NCBI RefSeq assembly: GCF_017776525.1
Contig: NZ_JACVEW010000007.1
Span: 1 to 64,000 of the forward strand
From: Marinobacterium alkalitolerans
Lineage (GTDB): Bacteria; Pseudomonadota; Gammaproteobacteria; Pseudomonadales; Balneatricaceae
Length of the DNA: 64,000 bases
Reading direction: 5' to 3'
Numbering within the stretch: position 1 is the stretch's first letter; every line of letters begins with the position of its first letter. The translations under genes were made by a program, and so were the position numbers. Shown in pieces: positions 7,626 through 16,571 of the stretch. The notes beneath the pieces are model-generated. The model had not been told where the DNA came from, ran no database searches, and saw only the letters and a program-made list of their open reading frames with translations.

Positions 7626-9335
7626 ATGACAACGCCTGCTGCCATTCACACTACGCTTTGCGGAGACAATGCCCTCCCGTTGCGCCCTGCCGAACAGGTG
7701 ATGCATCTGGAGCGACTCGGTTCGATGCATCAGAGCCGCCTGAGTTTCATGCGCACCCTGATTCGCCATATCATGCGAGAACGCTGGCAGATCGACCCTG
7801 TACGTTTCGAGCTCGACCCCGAGGGTTTCGGCACGGTCATTTACGAAATCAAGGCCCCTCACGGGCTGTACAGCTTTGTACTGTTTTCCAATTACTTGTC
7901 ACCGGAAGCGCGCAACGACCGCGTCATTGCCACCGAGTGGGACCTGACCATGGCACTGGTTACCGGCAAGGTAGACGATCTGTACCTCGAAAAGCTGCGC
8001 CAGAATGTCCCCAAACAGGAAGCGGGCCGAGTGGATGCTCGAGTCTTCGTCCTGTCACGGGCCAACCGCAGTGCTCGTAACTTCAGCTATGTGGTAGACC
8101 AGCTTGCCCAGGGCGAGCAACCGGCCGTCAGCCAGATTGCCAAAGTGGGCTATCTGTACCGGACCACTGCCGTCTATGGCAGCGGCAAACTGGGCATGGC
8201 CGACTGGGACAAGGTCAAGACACATTACAAGGATTTCGCCCGCCCCTTTGCCGCCGAAATGTTTGTCTGCCTGATGCTGCGCAACTTCAGCCTGATTCAG
8301 GTTGAACACATTGCAAAGCACCGTGCACCCGACACTTTCAAACCCATGCAGCCGGAGATCAAGCGCTACTTCGGTATCGGCAACTCAACCGGCCTGGGTA
8401 TGGCACCCTATCTGGTGAACCACCCCATTCTGATCAACCGCTGGATCGAGATGCGCGAGCTGGCACTCGCCCGTGTCCGCGTGCTGGGCGACATCTCCCC
8501 GCGTATCCGTCAGCAACTGGGAGAACTGCTGGAGCGCTGCATTCAGCACACCCGGGAAACCTGGACCGAAGACGAATGGCAGACCCGCAACAACCAGCAG
8601 GTCCTGCAGGATCTCGAAGCGATCACCGCTCAGGTCGCACAACCGTTTGAAGACTGGGATGCACTGATTCGCTGGAGCGAAGAACAGTGTTCACTGCAGG
8701 GACAGGAAATGCTGGTGTCCATTTTGCTGGAGCTCTATCCGGAACTGGTAGACGATCTGGAAGACTACCACTGCGCCGAGGAATTTCTGGACCTGGATCC
8801 CTTGATGCCGCTGCCCGCACTCAAAGAGATCATCGAAACCCGCTACGCTTGGTCGCTGGCGATCGATTTCAATGCCGAGGGAGCCCGTGAAACCTGCTGG
8901 TACCGTTCCGAAGAAAAAATGGAACCGCGCCTTGGCAGCGTCGCGGACATGGAAGCCAAGAAGAAACAGATGGCTCTGGGCGTGGGGTATGCCGTTCGAC
9001 GCTGCTACGAGCAGCTCTGCGAATACATTGAGCAGCACCCGGACCACAACACCGCACGCTTCATGGTGGCCCGTCCCAAGCTGCGCGGGATCGTAAGGCG
9101 GATACAGAGCATGAACCGCTGTGTCTACGGTGATATCCAGGCCAACCTGCTGGATCGCAACGTCCTGCCCATGCACCTGTTGAGGTGCAAGTTGGCGTTC
9201 TTCGGGGTCAGCAAGTTTGATCCGCGCTCACGCCTCTGGGTGCGCAACACCATGTTCCAGGGAGCCCCGCTTCTGGAAGATATCGGTAACCGCTTTGGTG
9301 ATGACTGGTTCATGCCACTGGCCCCCAAGCAGTAA
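7626..9335 (+). CDS. conserved protein of unknown function, 569 aa
   Basis: I do not recognise a family. The protein looks soluble: no signal peptide and no membrane helix, rich in Arg, Glu and Trp, with mostly helical-looking sequence and a late basic stretch (RPKLRGIVRRIQ, near 490). Glycine-rich pieces such as YGSGKLGM (near 182) and FGIGNSTGLGMAP (near 250) could be loops of a binding site, but no nucleotide-binding motif is convincing. It ends 10 bp before the DUF3726-type gene, whose ribosome site overlaps its stop, so the two are co-transcribed. A 252-bp gap upstream leaves room for its own promoter. It could be an enzyme of the LysR-linked pathway, but nothing proves this. Confidence 0.75.
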   Translation: MTTPAAIHTTLCGDNALPLRPAEQVMHLERLGSMHQSRLSFMRTLIRHIMRERWQIDPVRFELDPEGFGTVIYEIKAPHGLYSFVLFSNYLSPEARNDRVIATEWDLTMALVTGKVDDLYLEKLRQNVPKQEAGRVDARVFVLSRANRSARNFSYVVDQLAQGEQPAVSQIAKVGYLYRTTAVYGSGKLGMADWDKVKTHYKDFARPFAAEMFVCLMLRNFSLIQVEHIAKHRAPDTFKPMQPEIKRYFGIGNSTGLGMAPYLVNHPILINRWIEMRELALARVRVLGDISPRIRQQLGELLERCIQHTRETWTEDEWQTRNNQQVLQDLEAITAQVAQPFEDWDALIRWSEEQCSLQGQEMLVSILLELYPELVDDLEDYHCAEEFLDLDPLMPLPALKEIIETRYAWSLAIDFNAEGARETCWYRSEEKMEPRLGSVADMEAKKKQMALGVGYAVRRCYEQLCEYIEQHPDHNTARFMVARPKLRGIVRRIQSMNRCVYGDIQANLLDRNVLPMHLLRCKLAFFGVSKFDPRSRLWVRNTMFQGAPLLEDIGNRFGDDWFMPLAPKQ

Positions 9336-9345
9336 GGAGCAGCCC

Positions 9346-10083
9346 ATGAATATTTCGATGAACGAACTGAAAGCGGCGCTGCGCCGTTGCTTTGAAGCCT
9401 GCGGCTACTTTGTCGGCAACTATGAAGACGCCGCCAATATGGTGCTCTGGCTCGAAAAGCATGGCCTAAATGGACTGACAGAACTGGAACGTGCACTTCC
9501 CTTCATAGACCGCGACAGCGACAAGCCCTTGAGCAGCGTGGTGTATGAAGACAGCACCTCCGCCATTATCGACAGCCATGGCCGCAGCGCCCTCAACTGC
9601 ATTGCGGCTGCCGTTGACCTGGCCCACGCCAAGGCACTGGAAGTCGGCATTGCTACCGTGACCGTGCACAACTGCCACAACCGCATGTTCATTTTGAAAG
9701 CACTGACCGACTGTGGTCGTCGCGGCATCAGCGTTGCCGCCTACTGGCAGAACGGCAACGACAATATCACGGAGCATACTGCCGCCATTGCAGCAGGTGA
9801 GCGTTATCCCAGCTACAGCGATGCCACCACCTGTCTCAGCGCCAGCCCGGATGACAAACAGGCTTTGACGATTGTGTGCAGCTCCCGCATCAATCTGGCG
9901 ACGACCCTCAAGCACCGCAATACACGCATGCTCAGTGCAGCTCAGGTTGAGCAGAACAAGGAGCACAGCGTGAATCAGGGGATCGAGATCAAACCCGCGC
10001 TGTGGGAGGAGATCAACCGGATTGGAGCCGCGGTACTGGTTGAAAACAGTGAACTGTCCCGTGCCGATGCCGGTGGCCGCTAG
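9346..10083 (+). CDS. DUF3726-like protein
   Basis: 245 aa. The N-terminus (SMNELKAALRRCFEACGY then EDAANMVLWLEKHGLNGL) resembles the start of DUF3726 proteins as I remember them; their function is unknown. The middle (about 80-135) has VTVHNCHNR and ALTDCGRRGI, with several Cys and His that could bind metal. It is soluble with no signal peptide. The ATG at 9346 has AAGGAG 6 nt upstream, 10 bp after the stop of the 569-aa gene, so the pair probably acts together. A strong terminator follows. Confidence 0.65.
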   Translation: MNISMNELKAALRRCFEACGYFVGNYEDAANMVLWLEKHGLNGLTELERALPFIDRDSDKPLSSVVYEDSTSAIIDSHGRSALNCIAAAVDLAHAKALEVGIATVTVHNCHNRMFILKALTDCGRRGISVAAYWQNGNDNITEHTAAIAAGERYPSYSDATTCLSASPDDKQALTIVCSSRINLATTLKHRNTRMLSAAQVEQNKEHSVNQGIEIKPALWEEINRIGAAVLVENSELSRADAGGR

Positions 10084-10110
10084 GCCCTGATACCACAACC
10101 GCTGAGCAAA

Positions 10111-10154
10111 GCCCTCTGAGCTGGACCCGCACTAGCCACTCAGGGGGCTTTTTT
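10111..10154 (+). terminator. intrinsic terminator of the 569-aa/DUF3726 operon
   Basis: The arms GCCCTCTGAG (10111-10120) and CTCAGGGGGC (10139-10148) pair with one G-U, and a run of six T follows directly. The loop is 18 nt. Confidence 0.85.
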
Positions 10155-10167
10155 AACGCCTGGACTC

Positions 10168-10935
10168 ATGCACATGTCCCCCTTTGTAAGCGACGCGCTT
10201 GCCATCGCCATTGTAACGACCGGTGTCTTAATTCAGTCACGCATCGGCATCGGCTACGGACTGTTGGCGGCTCCCCTGCTGTTTTCGATCGACCCGGCGT
10301 ATGTACCCGGCCCTATTCTGGCGGTCGGATTCTGTCTTGCACTTCTGACCGTGACGGCCGCACAGCAGACGCTGAGCTGGTCCCGTGTGTTTCCCGCAAT
10401 CCTCGCACGTATTCCCGGCGCCTGGCTGGGCGCTTCGCTCATCATGCTGATGAGCCCTGCCACACTGGGCCTGTTGTTGGGTGGCATGCTGCTGGTGGGT
10501 GCGCTTATCAGCTGGAGAACACCTGCGGTGAAGACCAGTACCGCCCACCTGGCGCTGGGTGGCTTCACATCCGGCGTACTCGGTACCGCCACCAGTATCG
10601 GCGGGCCGCCCATTGCGCTGGTCTATCAGTCACAACCACCGGCTACCGCCCGATCAGAACTGGCCGCCTTTTTTCTGGCCGGCACCCTGATTTCACTCGT
10701 TATGCTGGGACTGAATGGCCAGCTTGCCATGGCGCATATCTGGCTGACCATCAAGCTGCTGCCCGGTGTTCTGCTGGGGTACTACCTGGCGCTTCTGTCG
10801 GAACAGACCTGGGTCATTCGCAGCCTAAAACCCTGGGTACTGCTGATCTCGGTGCTGGCGGCTCTGATGCCCATTACGGAAGGGGTCTTGGCCCTGTCGG
10901 CTGATCGCACTGCGACAGCAGCGACAGGGCCATAA
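10168..10935 (+). CDS. TauE/SafE family membrane permease
   Basis: 255 aa with about 7-8 membrane helices. The family repeat is visible: GIGYGLLAAPLLFSIDP near the N-terminus and TATSIGGPPIALVYQ in the second half. TauE/SafE proteins export sulfite, sulfoacetate or other small organic anions; the substrate here is not evident. It lies behind the terminator of the DUF3726 operon, so it should have its own promoter or be a separate unit. A weak ribosome site makes the exact start (10168 or the ATG 6 nt later) uncertain. Confidence 0.8.
   Translation: MHMSPFVSDALAIAIVTTGVLIQSRIGIGYGLLAAPLLFSIDPAYVPGPILAVGFCLALLTVTAAQQTLSWSRVFPAILARIPGAWLGASLIMLMSPATLGLLLGGMLLVGALISWRTPAVKTSTAHLALGGFTSGVLGTATSIGGPPIALVYQSQPPATARSELAAFFLAGTLISLVMLGLNGQLAMAHIWLTIKLLPGVLLGYYLALLSEQTWVIRSLKPWVLLISVLAALMPITEGVLALSADRTATAATGP
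10889..10932. terminator. hairpin spanning the 3' end of the TauE/SafE gene
   Basis: A perfect 11-bp inverted repeat, TGGCCCTGTCG (10889-10899) and CGACAGGGCCA (10922-10932), lies just inside the last codons. It is located between convergent genes. There is no T-run, so termination by it is only possible, not shown. Confidence 0.4.
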
Positions 10936-10950
10936 AGGAGGGGGTTTCGA

Positions 10951-11733
10951 TCAGCGATGCTTCCACTCGGGCTTGCGCTTATGGATAAAGGCATCGATCC
11001 CTTCCTGCGCATCTTCGGTCAGCATATTGCCCACCATCACCTCACTGCAATGATCGTAGGCATCTGCCAGTGACATTTCGCGCTGGCGGTAGAACGCCTG
11101 CTTGCCGATCTGAAGTGTCTTGCGCGACTTGGAAGCAATGGTATCGGCCAGCTCATCCACGGTGGACTCCAGCTCTGATTCAGGCACCAAACGGTTTACC
11201 AGCCCCATTTCGTAGGCACGTTCAGCCCCGACAAGCCGTCCGGTCAGCAGCATCTCCATGGCATGCTTGGGCTGAATCGCACGGCTCAGGGCCACCATGG
11301 GGGTTGAACAAAACAGTCCGATATTGACGCCCGGGGTCGCAAAACGCGCGGTATCGGCGGCAACGGCCAGGTCCGCACTGGCCACCAGCTGACAACCGGC
11401 AGCCGTTGCCACACCGTGAACCTGTGCAATGACGGGAACCGGCAGGCTGACCACACGCTGCATCAGGCGGGAGCAGGTATCGAAGGTGCAGCGATAGAAG
11501 TCTTCCTCCCCGGCGCCCAGCATCTGCTTGAGGTCATGACCGGCACAGAATCCCTTGCCGCTGCCACGGATGACGACACAGCGTACATCCTGATCGCTGG
11601 CAATGCGGTCAAGCTCGGCATGCAGCGCCTGCATGAGTTCAAGTGAAAGGCTGTTATAGGCATCGGGGCGTGTGAGCGTCAGGGTGGCAGTACCTGCCCG
11701 GTCCTGGCGCTCAAGCAGTGTGGTATCCGACAT
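10951..11733 (-). CDS. enoyl-CoA hydratase/isomerase family protein, ECHDC3-like
   Basis: 260 aa crotonase fold. The oxyanion-hole segment GFCAGHDLKQM (61-71) is intact and the second one, HGVATAAGCQLVASADLAVA (107-126), is recognisable. Both catalytic glutamates of classical enoyl-CoA hydratase are absent: the first position is Gln115 and the second is Gly135 (TPGVNIG). The run FATPGVNIGLFCSTP is characteristic of the ECHDC3 group, whose reaction is not well established. GGGAGC lies 4 nt before the ATG. An 18-bp perfect palindrome 20 bp upstream of the start suggests a repressor. It is a single gene, convergent with the TauE/SafE gene. Confidence 0.85.
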   Translation of the reverse strand: MSDTTLLERQDRAGTATLTLTRPDAYNSLSLELMQALHAELDRIASDQDVRCVVIRGSGKGFCAGHDLKQMLGAGEEDFYRCTFDTCSRLMQRVVSLPVPVIAQVHGVATAAGCQLVASADLAVAADTARFATPGVNIGLFCSTPMVALSRAIQPKHAMEMLLTGRLVGAERAYEMGLVNRLVPESELESTVDELADTIASKSRKTLQIGKQAFYRQREMSLADAYDHCSEVMVGNMLTEDAQEGIDAFIHKRKPEWKHR

Positions 11734-11753
11734 GTTGGCTCCCTTTTATTGTT

Positions 11754-11771
11754 ATTCGGGTTTACCCGAAT
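11754..11771. promoter_or_regulatory. perfect palindromic operator upstream of the ECHDC3-like gene
   Basis: ATTCGGGT (11754-11761) and ACCCGAAT (11764-11771) around TT. It is located 20 bp before the crotonase start codon and 30 bp after the ttcA stop. Size and symmetry suit a TetR- or MerR-type regulator; no regulator gene is adjacent. Confidence 0.6.
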
Positions 11772-11801
11772 ATCAGTCAAAGGGGGCTTCAGGTCAAGCC
11801 A

Positions 11802-12725
11802 CTACACGGAGAGAATATCGATCTTTTCCATCACCTGAACGCCGGAGCCGTTCGCGCCGGTGTCTTCATCTTCACCCAGCGGACCGGGTGCTGTCTGGCT
11901 GCCCGGAACAATGCCGTGCGGAAAGCCGAGCTGCAGCCCCTTGAAGTCGAACAGTTCATTATCCGCCAGATGTGAAGGCACCACGTTACAAAGGGCACGG
12001 AACATGGTTTCAATCCGGCCCGGGTGTGACTTGTCCCAGCCCTGCAACATCTCCTTGATCACCTGTCGCTGCAGGTTTTCCTGTGAGCCACAGAGGTTAC
12101 AGGGGATGATCGGGAACTGACGCAGCTCCGCATAGGCCGAGATATCCTTCTCACGCGCATACGCCAGCGGGCGAATCACCATGTTCTTGCCATCGTCCGA
12201 TACCAGCTTCGGCGGCATGGACTTGAGCTTGCCGCCGTAGAACATGTTCAGGAAAAAGGTTTCCAGAATATCGTCACGGTGGTGGCCCAGCGCAATCTTG
12301 TTGGCACCGATTTCATCGGCAAAGCCATACAGGGTGCCGCGACGCAGGCGCGAGCAGAGACCGCAGGTGGTTTTGCCTTCCGGGACCACCTCCTTGACGA
12401 TAGAGTAGGTATCACGCTCGACGATGTGATAGGGCACGCCAAGTGAGTCCAGATACGCCGGCAGCACCTCTTCAGGGAAGCCCGGCTGCTTCTGATCCAG
12501 GTTGACCGCTACCAGCTCGAACCGAATGGGCGCGCTCTTCTGCAGGTTCAGCAGAATATCGAGCATCGTGTAGGAATCCTTGCCACCGGACAGGCACACC
12601 ATCACCTTGTCGCCTTCTTCAATCATGTTAAAGGCTTCAATGGCCTGCCCTACCTCACGGCGCAAACGTTTTTGCAGCTTGTTCAGGCGGGTTTTGGTCT
12701 GCTTGTCGAGGCTATCGGTATGCAT
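11802..12725 (-). CDS. ttcA: tRNA 2-thiocytidine(32) synthetase TtcA
   Basis: 307 aa, full length. TtcA adds sulfur to C32 of certain tRNAs using ATP and an iron-sulfur cluster. The PP-loop motif SGGKDS is at 46-51. The CxxC pair CGLC is at 121-124 and a further Cys-rich CNLC is near 215, in line with cluster ligands. The start at 12725 gives the normal family N-terminus (a basic helix ahead of the PP-loop). It is preceded by the terminator of the second BCCT gene, so it is its own unit. Housekeeping gene. Confidence 0.95.
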   Translation of the reverse strand: MHTDSLDKQTKTRLNKLQKRLRREVGQAIEAFNMIEEGDKVMVCLSGGKDSYTMLDILLNLQKSAPIRFELVAVNLDQKQPGFPEEVLPAYLDSLGVPYHIVERDTYSIVKEVVPEGKTTCGLCSRLRRGTLYGFADEIGANKIALGHHRDDILETFFLNMFYGGKLKSMPPKLVSDDGKNMVIRPLAYAREKDISAYAELRQFPIIPCNLCGSQENLQRQVIKEMLQGWDKSHPGRIETMFRALCNVVPSHLADNELFDFKGLQLGFPHGIVPGSQTAPGPLGEDEDTGANGSGVQVMEKIDILSV

Positions 12726-12774
12726 AGGACGCTTCGTGAATCACTGGTTGAAAATCGAGCGCGAAGTATACAGC

Positions 12775-12801
12775 AAAGCGGCACCTGTCATAAGGTGCCG
12801 C
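12775..12801 (-). terminator. intrinsic terminator of the second BCCT gene
   Basis: GCGGCACCT (12778-12786) and AGGTGCCGC (12793-12801) form a perfect 9-bp stem. On the minus strand it is followed by TTTG. It lies between the BCCT stop at 12824 and the ttcA start. Confidence 0.7.
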
Positions 12802-12823
12802 CAACAAGGTGCAAGGTTTCCGG

Positions 12824-14398
12824 TCAGACCAGACCTTGCTCTCGTGCCATCTGACGGGCAATGCGCGGGGCAACCCACAGCGAGGGCAACAGCACCAGCG
12901 ACACCGGCACCGCCGTCACCACGATGAACGACTGCAGGGCCGATATGCCTCCCGATCCGATTGAGATGAGAATGGCCGCCGTCACCCCCATCATCACGCC
13001 CCAGAACACACGCACACTGGTTTGCGGATGATCCGTACCGGTCATGACCATCGACACGGCATAGGTCATGGAATCACCGGTTGTCGCCACGAAGATCACC
13101 GTCAGGATCAGAAAGAGCACCGATACCAGCTGCCCAAGCGGCAGCGACGAGGTGGTGGCCATCAGGGCCGCAGGCAGGTTAAACCCGCTGAACGGTTCTG
13201 AAATAACCCCCGGGTTGTCCAGCTCAAAGGAGATGCCCGCACCACCCACAATGGTGAACCAGAAACAGGTAATTACCGGGGCAACCACGGAGATGAGCAA
13301 GATCATCTGCCTGATCGTGCGGCCTCTTGAGATCCGCGCCACAAACATCGCCATCAAGGGTCCATAGCCCAGAAACCAGCCCCAGAAAAAGACGGTCCAC
13401 CAGTCCAGCCAGCCCGTATCGGCCCTGAAGGTTGCCATGGGGATGAACTCATCCAGATAGATGCCGAAGCTGTGCAGAAAACCATCAACAATAAAGCCGG
13501 TGGGGCCCATAACCAGAATGAACGCCATCAGCAGCAGCGCCAGCATCACATTGGTGCGGCTGAGTATCTGAATCCCGCGGGTAACCCCACTCACGGCAGA
13601 CAGGGTGTACACCAGAATCAAACCGATCAGCACACTGACCTGGGTGCTGTAGGCATCTGGAATACCAAACAGAAACTCCAGCCCGAAGCTCACCTGCAGC
13701 CCCAGAAAGCCGATCGGACCAACGGTACCGGCCACCACCGCCAGCACACAGCAGGCATCGACGACAGCCCCCAGCGGACCTGACATGACGCGCTCCCCCA
13801 GCACCGGATACAGCAGGGTGCGAGGCTTCAAGGGCAGCCCTTTCTCATAGTGCAGATGCATGAAGATAAGACCGGTCAGGCTGCCCAGAATCGCCCAGGC
13901 CAGGAACCCCCAGTGCATGAAACTCTGCGCCAGGGCGTGATAAGCGGCCTGAGCCGTTCCCGCTTCTACACCCTGAGCCGCAAACGCGGGTGGAGGTGAC
14001 AGAAAGTGCGCCATGGGCTCGGCTGCGGCCCAGAATACACCGCCGCCGGCCAGCAGGGTGCACATGATGATCGAGGTCCACTGGAAGGTCGAAATCATCG
14101 GTGTCGAGGTGCCGCCCATCACCACCCCTCCGGTGCGCCCCAGCGCCAGTGCCAGACCGATAAAAAACGTGGCCAGCAGCAACACCTGCCAATAGGCGCC
14201 AAACAGCTTTGTTGAAAAGGCGAATGCCGAATTTACGAGCCCGGAAACAAGCTCAAGGTCATACACGGCCAATAACGCGAACAGAACCAGTGCCCCGCCA
14301 CTGATCAAAAATACGGGGAGATCAACGCCAGCAAACATTGATCGATTGGGTGTGTCCATCTCCCGGCAGCGCGCTGCTGCCTGAGTGGTTGTGGTCAT
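12824..14398 (-). CDS. BCCT family transporter, paralogue of the first
   Basis: 524 aa with about 12 membrane helices. It is closely similar throughout to the carrier at 2222-3784, including the altered family motif (WGWFLGYGPLMAMF, ARISRGRTIRQ), the same N-terminal MxTTTQAAA start and the same C-terminal end (ARQMAxEQGL). Differences are concentrated at the N-terminus, around residue 130 (a 4-residue insertion before AAYHALAQ) and in the region 395-430. GGGAGG lies shortly before the ATG at 14398. It is probably a duplicate with a related but different substrate or regulation. No catabolic gene is attached; ttcA follows behind a terminator. Confidence 0.9.
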   Translation of the reverse strand: MTTTTQAAARCREMDTPNRSMFAGVDLPVFLISGGALVLFALLAVYDLELVSGLVNSAFAFSTKLFGAYWQVLLLATFFIGLALALGRTGGVVMGGTSTPMISTFQWTSIIMCTLLAGGGVFWAAAEPMAHFLSPPPAFAAQGVEAGTAQAAYHALAQSFMHWGFLAWAILGSLTGLIFMHLHYEKGLPLKPRTLLYPVLGERVMSGPLGAVVDACCVLAVVAGTVGPIGFLGLQVSFGLEFLFGIPDAYSTQVSVLIGLILVYTLSAVSGVTRGIQILSRTNVMLALLLMAFILVMGPTGFIVDGFLHSFGIYLDEFIPMATFRADTGWLDWWTVFFWGWFLGYGPLMAMFVARISRGRTIRQMILLISVVAPVITCFWFTIVGGAGISFELDNPGVISEPFSGFNLPAALMATTSSLPLGQLVSVLFLILTVIFVATTGDSMTYAVSMVMTGTDHPQTSVRVFWGVMMGVTAAILISIGSGGISALQSFIVVTAVPVSLVLLPSLWVAPRIARQMAREQGLV

Positions 14399-14522
14399 AG
14401 TGGCCTCCCGGCCGATTTGGAGCATTAATTGCCGGGCAGCGCAGAGCCCGCCCGACAGCGAGCGGCGCATTGTACGCATACTTTCGACCAAAGGCTCGGT
14501 TGACTTTCAATCCAGCTTTCGT

Positions 14523-16562
14523 TCAACCCTTCCCTTCAATACATTGAGGCGAGGTGCCTCGCCGTGAGCCCCTCAAAAGCTTCAGAGCTTTCGGAAAGTT
14601 GAAACTCTCTACAGCTTGCAACAGGCCACCAAACTGGCTCCCCAAGCAGGTCTTAAAGGTTGCTCGATGGGAGTGAATGAACCGGGTAGCGGTAAAGTCA
14701 TCTGTCTGCAACAGCTCTTCCAGCCGAAGGTACAGCGCCTCACACTGGCCATCGCACAGGGAAGGAGTCGGTTTGCCCGTATCCCGCTCGGCCTCCTGAT
14801 CGATTCCGTATCCAACCGATTCCCTGACGGGCTCCGCCGAAGCAGACACTTCCGCCATCGCAGGAACCCTTAATGGAATTTCAAACCAGAATTCAGACCC
14901 GACACCCTGCTGGCTCTGAACACCAATATGGCCGCCCATCAACTCGACCAGCTGACGTGAAATCGCCAGCCCCAGACCACTGCCACCGAACTTGCGCGTG
15001 GTGGCACCATCAATTTGCTCAAAACTCTGAAACAGCTTTGCCTGCTGCGCTTCAGCGATACCAATTCCGGAATCTTTCACCCTGAACCGGACCCCGGCCA
15101 ACTGCGCCCCCTGCCATACCCCCTGACAGCTGATCTGCACGAGACCCTGTTCGGTAAACTTTACCGCGTTGTTGGTCAGGTTCAGCAACACCTGTTCCAG
15201 CCGCAGCGGATCGCCCACCAGTGTGCCCGGCAATGCTGGATCCAGCCTCAGTATCAGCTCGAGCCCTTTCTCCTGTGCTCTGAACCCCAGGCCGTCTAAA
15301 ACGGCACTCAGCACAGACTTCAGGTCAAACTCGACCCGCTCCAGTTTCAGCTTGCCCACTTCGATTCTGGAAAAGTCCAGAATGTCATTGATCACCCCCA
15401 GCAGGTGCTGACTGGAGTGCTCGATCTTGCCGAGATAGTCCCGCTGGCGCTCATTCAGTGAGGTGCGCGACAACAGGTGAGTCATGCCGGTAACCGCGTT
15501 CAGTGGCGTGCGGATTTCATGACTCATGGTGGCCAAAAAGCCCGCCTTGGCCCGAGCCGTTTCTTCCGCAAACTGACGGGCCTGCTCGATACGCTGTAGA
15601 GCCTCCCGCTCCTGTGCAATATCGATCAGCACTCCGACGACGCCCTTGCTCAGATCAGAGCCGTCTACTGCCCTGCCCTGTACACGTACCCACTTGCGCG
15701 CCCCGTCCCGGCAGACCAGCTCATGCTCCTCGGAGTAGATACCGGACCCGGCATGAGCAGTCTTGATCTGCTCACCTACGGCCCTGAACGTCGCGTCATC
15801 GGGATACCACTCTCGCGTAGAACGCCCCTGCATGGTGCCCGGCGCATAGCCCAGCAAGCGCTCTGCAGCACGATTACACCGCAACACATACCGGTCACGC
15901 ACAAACACGATTCCGGCCGTGGCGGTTTCAAACAGGGCTTTTTGCTGGTCATGCGCTTCACGAAGACTCGCGGCGAGCTTGCTCAGTGCACGCGTCCTGT
16001 CTTCGACCAGCTCTTCCAGGTGCAGCCTGTGCGTTTCCAATTCACGCTCTGCCTCCTTGCGGCCCGTCACATCGTGCCAGACGATATGCAGCATCTTTTT
16101 TCCGGCCTGGTTGAAGGCCGTCAGCAACACTTCCGCAATGAAGGTATCGCCGTTGCTTTTAAGCTGACACCACTCTGCCCGCGTGCTGCCATAGGCCTGA
16201 GCACGCGACAGTACCTGCAGGACTTCAACCGCCGAGCTTTGCCCAGACAGTTGATTCGGAGGCGACAGGCTCAAGGGGGTAAGCCCGTTCATCGCTTCCG
16301 GTGCGGGCATGCAAAAGAGGTTAAGAGCCGCCTGGTTTGCCGCAATGAAGCTGCTATTTTCGGTCAGCGCCATCGGCTGCGGCGAATTCTCGAACAGCAT
16401 TCGGAAACGGGCCTCGCTCTCCTGCAGCGCCGCGGTTCTCAGTTCAACGGCACGCTGCAGGTAGCCCAGCCAGAACAACCCGCCGACCACCAGCGCCAGA
16501 GCAAACAGCATTTCACCGGGCAGCCCCCACAGAGGCGTTGAAAAATCGATTGTCGATTCCAT
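14523..16562 (-). CDS. PAS-PAS membrane histidine kinase
   Basis: 679 aa. One membrane helix (about 13-35) is followed by PAS 1 (about 50-170), a coiled coil (170-205), PAS 2 (about 206-320), HisKA with His348 in TMSHEIRTPLN, and HATPase with an N-box (NLTNNAVKF), G1 (DSGIGI) and G2 (GGSGLGLAI), so the kinase core is complete. The receiver and Hpt domains usual in kinases of this style are absent; the last 110 residues are low in recognisable domains. It starts 9 bp after the HD-GYP regulator gene and is its likely partner. Confidence 0.9.
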   Translation of the reverse strand: MESTIDFSTPLWGLPGEMLFALALVVGGLFWLGYLQRAVELRTAALQESEARFRMLFENSPQPMALTENSSFIAANQAALNLFCMPAPEAMNGLTPLSLSPPNQLSGQSSAVEVLQVLSRAQAYGSTRAEWCQLKSNGDTFIAEVLLTAFNQAGKKMLHIVWHDVTGRKEAERELETHRLHLEELVEDRTRALSKLAASLREAHDQQKALFETATAGIVFVRDRYVLRCNRAAERLLGYAPGTMQGRSTREWYPDDATFRAVGEQIKTAHAGSGIYSEEHELVCRDGARKWVRVQGRAVDGSDLSKGVVGVLIDIAQEREALQRIEQARQFAEETARAKAGFLATMSHEIRTPLNAVTGMTHLLSRTSLNERQRDYLGKIEHSSQHLLGVINDILDFSRIEVGKLKLERVEFDLKSVLSAVLDGLGFRAQEKGLELILRLDPALPGTLVGDPLRLEQVLLNLTNNAVKFTEQGLVQISCQGVWQGAQLAGVRFRVKDSGIGIAEAQQAKLFQSFEQIDGATTRKFGGSGLGLAISRQLVELMGGHIGVQSQQGVGSEFWFEIPLRVPAMAEVSASAEPVRESVGYGIDQEAERDTGKPTPSLCDGQCEALYLRLEELLQTDDFTATRFIHSHRATFKTCLGSQFGGLLQAVESFNFPKALKLLRGSRRGTSPQCIEGKG

Positions 16563-16571
16563 GCTCCAGCC

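Noticed and set aside
14523-16562. Hybrid histidine kinase with a C-terminal receiver or Hpt domain
   Set aside because: The last 110 residues contain neither a DD...D...K receiver pattern nor an HxxKG Hpt motif.
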